Assembly (NCBI GenBank): GCA_049999805.1
Contig: JBNGIO010006131.1
Span: 36,804 to 66,683 of the forward strand
Direction of reading: 5' to 3'
DNA from: Folioceros fuciformis
Taxonomy: Eukaryota; Anthocerotophyta; Anthocerotopsida; Anthocerotales
DNA: 29,880 nucleotides
Numbering within the stretch: position 1 is the first letter of the stretch; the number at the start of each line of letters is the position of its first letter. Positions 29,685 through 29,880 of the stretch are shown in pieces. The notes below the pieces were generated by a model. The model searched no databases. It was given only the letters and a program-made list of their open reading frames with translations, and was not told the DNA's origin. Made by a program: the position numbers and the translations under genes.

Positions 29685-29880
29685 TCTCACATTCACTAGT
29701 CCACCTCTACAAAGGAAGATCCCTCTCACATTCACTAGTCCACCTCTACAAAGGAAGATCCCTCTCACATTCACTAGTCCACCTCTACAAAGGAAGATCC
29801 CTCTCACATTCACTAGTCCACCTCTACAAAGGAAGATCCCTCTCACATTCACTAGTCCACCTCTACAAAGGAAGATCCCT
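29685..29880. repeat. 39-bp minisatellite, five copies, continuing past the window
   Basis: A 39-bp unit starting TCTCACATTCACTAGTCCAC begins at 29685, 29724, 29763, 29802 and 29841 and is identical in all five copies that I can read. The last base of the window starts a sixth. Since 39 is divisible by three, the - strand stays open with a 13-residue repeat (LVNVRGIFLCRGG). I regard this as a consequence of the repeat rather than a protein. Confidence 0.95.

Noticed and set aside
29622-29852. - strand ORF with 13-residue repeats
   Set aside because: It is produced by the 39-bp minisatellite, with no start context or flanking domain.

Overview
The window is nuclear DNA from a land plant. Genes are interrupted by many short GT-AG introns (about 47-160 bp), and several products are plant-specific: DUF4220/DUF594, DUF538, TIC20, plastid-targeted proteins, a Gnk2-like protein and a GDSL lipase. 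A 14-exon gene for DRC2/CCDC65, a subunit of the ciliary nexin-dynein regulatory complex, is also present. Flowering plants and conifers have no flagellated sperm, so the organism should have swimming sperm. That means a bryophyte, lycophyte or fern, or less likely a cycad or Ginkgo. The small introns and close gene spacing suggest a compact genome such as a hornwort or Selaginella type. This is inference; I cannot name the species.

Layout. Positions 1-4330 are AT-rich and gene-free, with decayed tandem repeats, a pair of about 230-bp inverted repeats (1956-2200 and 4091-4313) and a 75-bp x3 tandem array. Positions 4335-20920 are a compact housekeeping block: DUF4220/DUF594 membrane protein (-), NOP56 (-), elongin-B-like ubiquitin-fold protein (+), NFU-like plastid protein without CxxC (-), DUF538 secreted protein (-), TIC20 (+), GT4 glycosyltransferase (+), MED21 (-) and a two-helix plastid membrane protein (+). 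Positions 21080-23000 are an AT-rich island with two ORFs: a divergent Gnk2/DUF26-like protein and an unrecognised 164-residue protein. Positions 23458-28707 carry DRC2 and a GDSL esterase/lipase, both on +. Positions 28710-29880 are again a repeat-rich tail ending in a 39-bp minisatellite that runs off the window.

The genes are not one pathway. Themes are plastid biogenesis (TIC20, the NFU-like protein, the two-helix protein), core nuclear functions (NOP56 in box C/D snoRNPs, MED21 in Mediator, the elongin-B-like protein), secretion and cell wall (GT4, DUF538, GDSL) and cilia (DRC2). A telo-box-like motif, AAGCCCTAA, recurs near the housekeeping genes. MED21 and the plastid gene share a 92-bp divergent promoter. 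All exon models come from reading frame, splice-site phase and family resemblance recalled from memory. No alignment or transcript was available.
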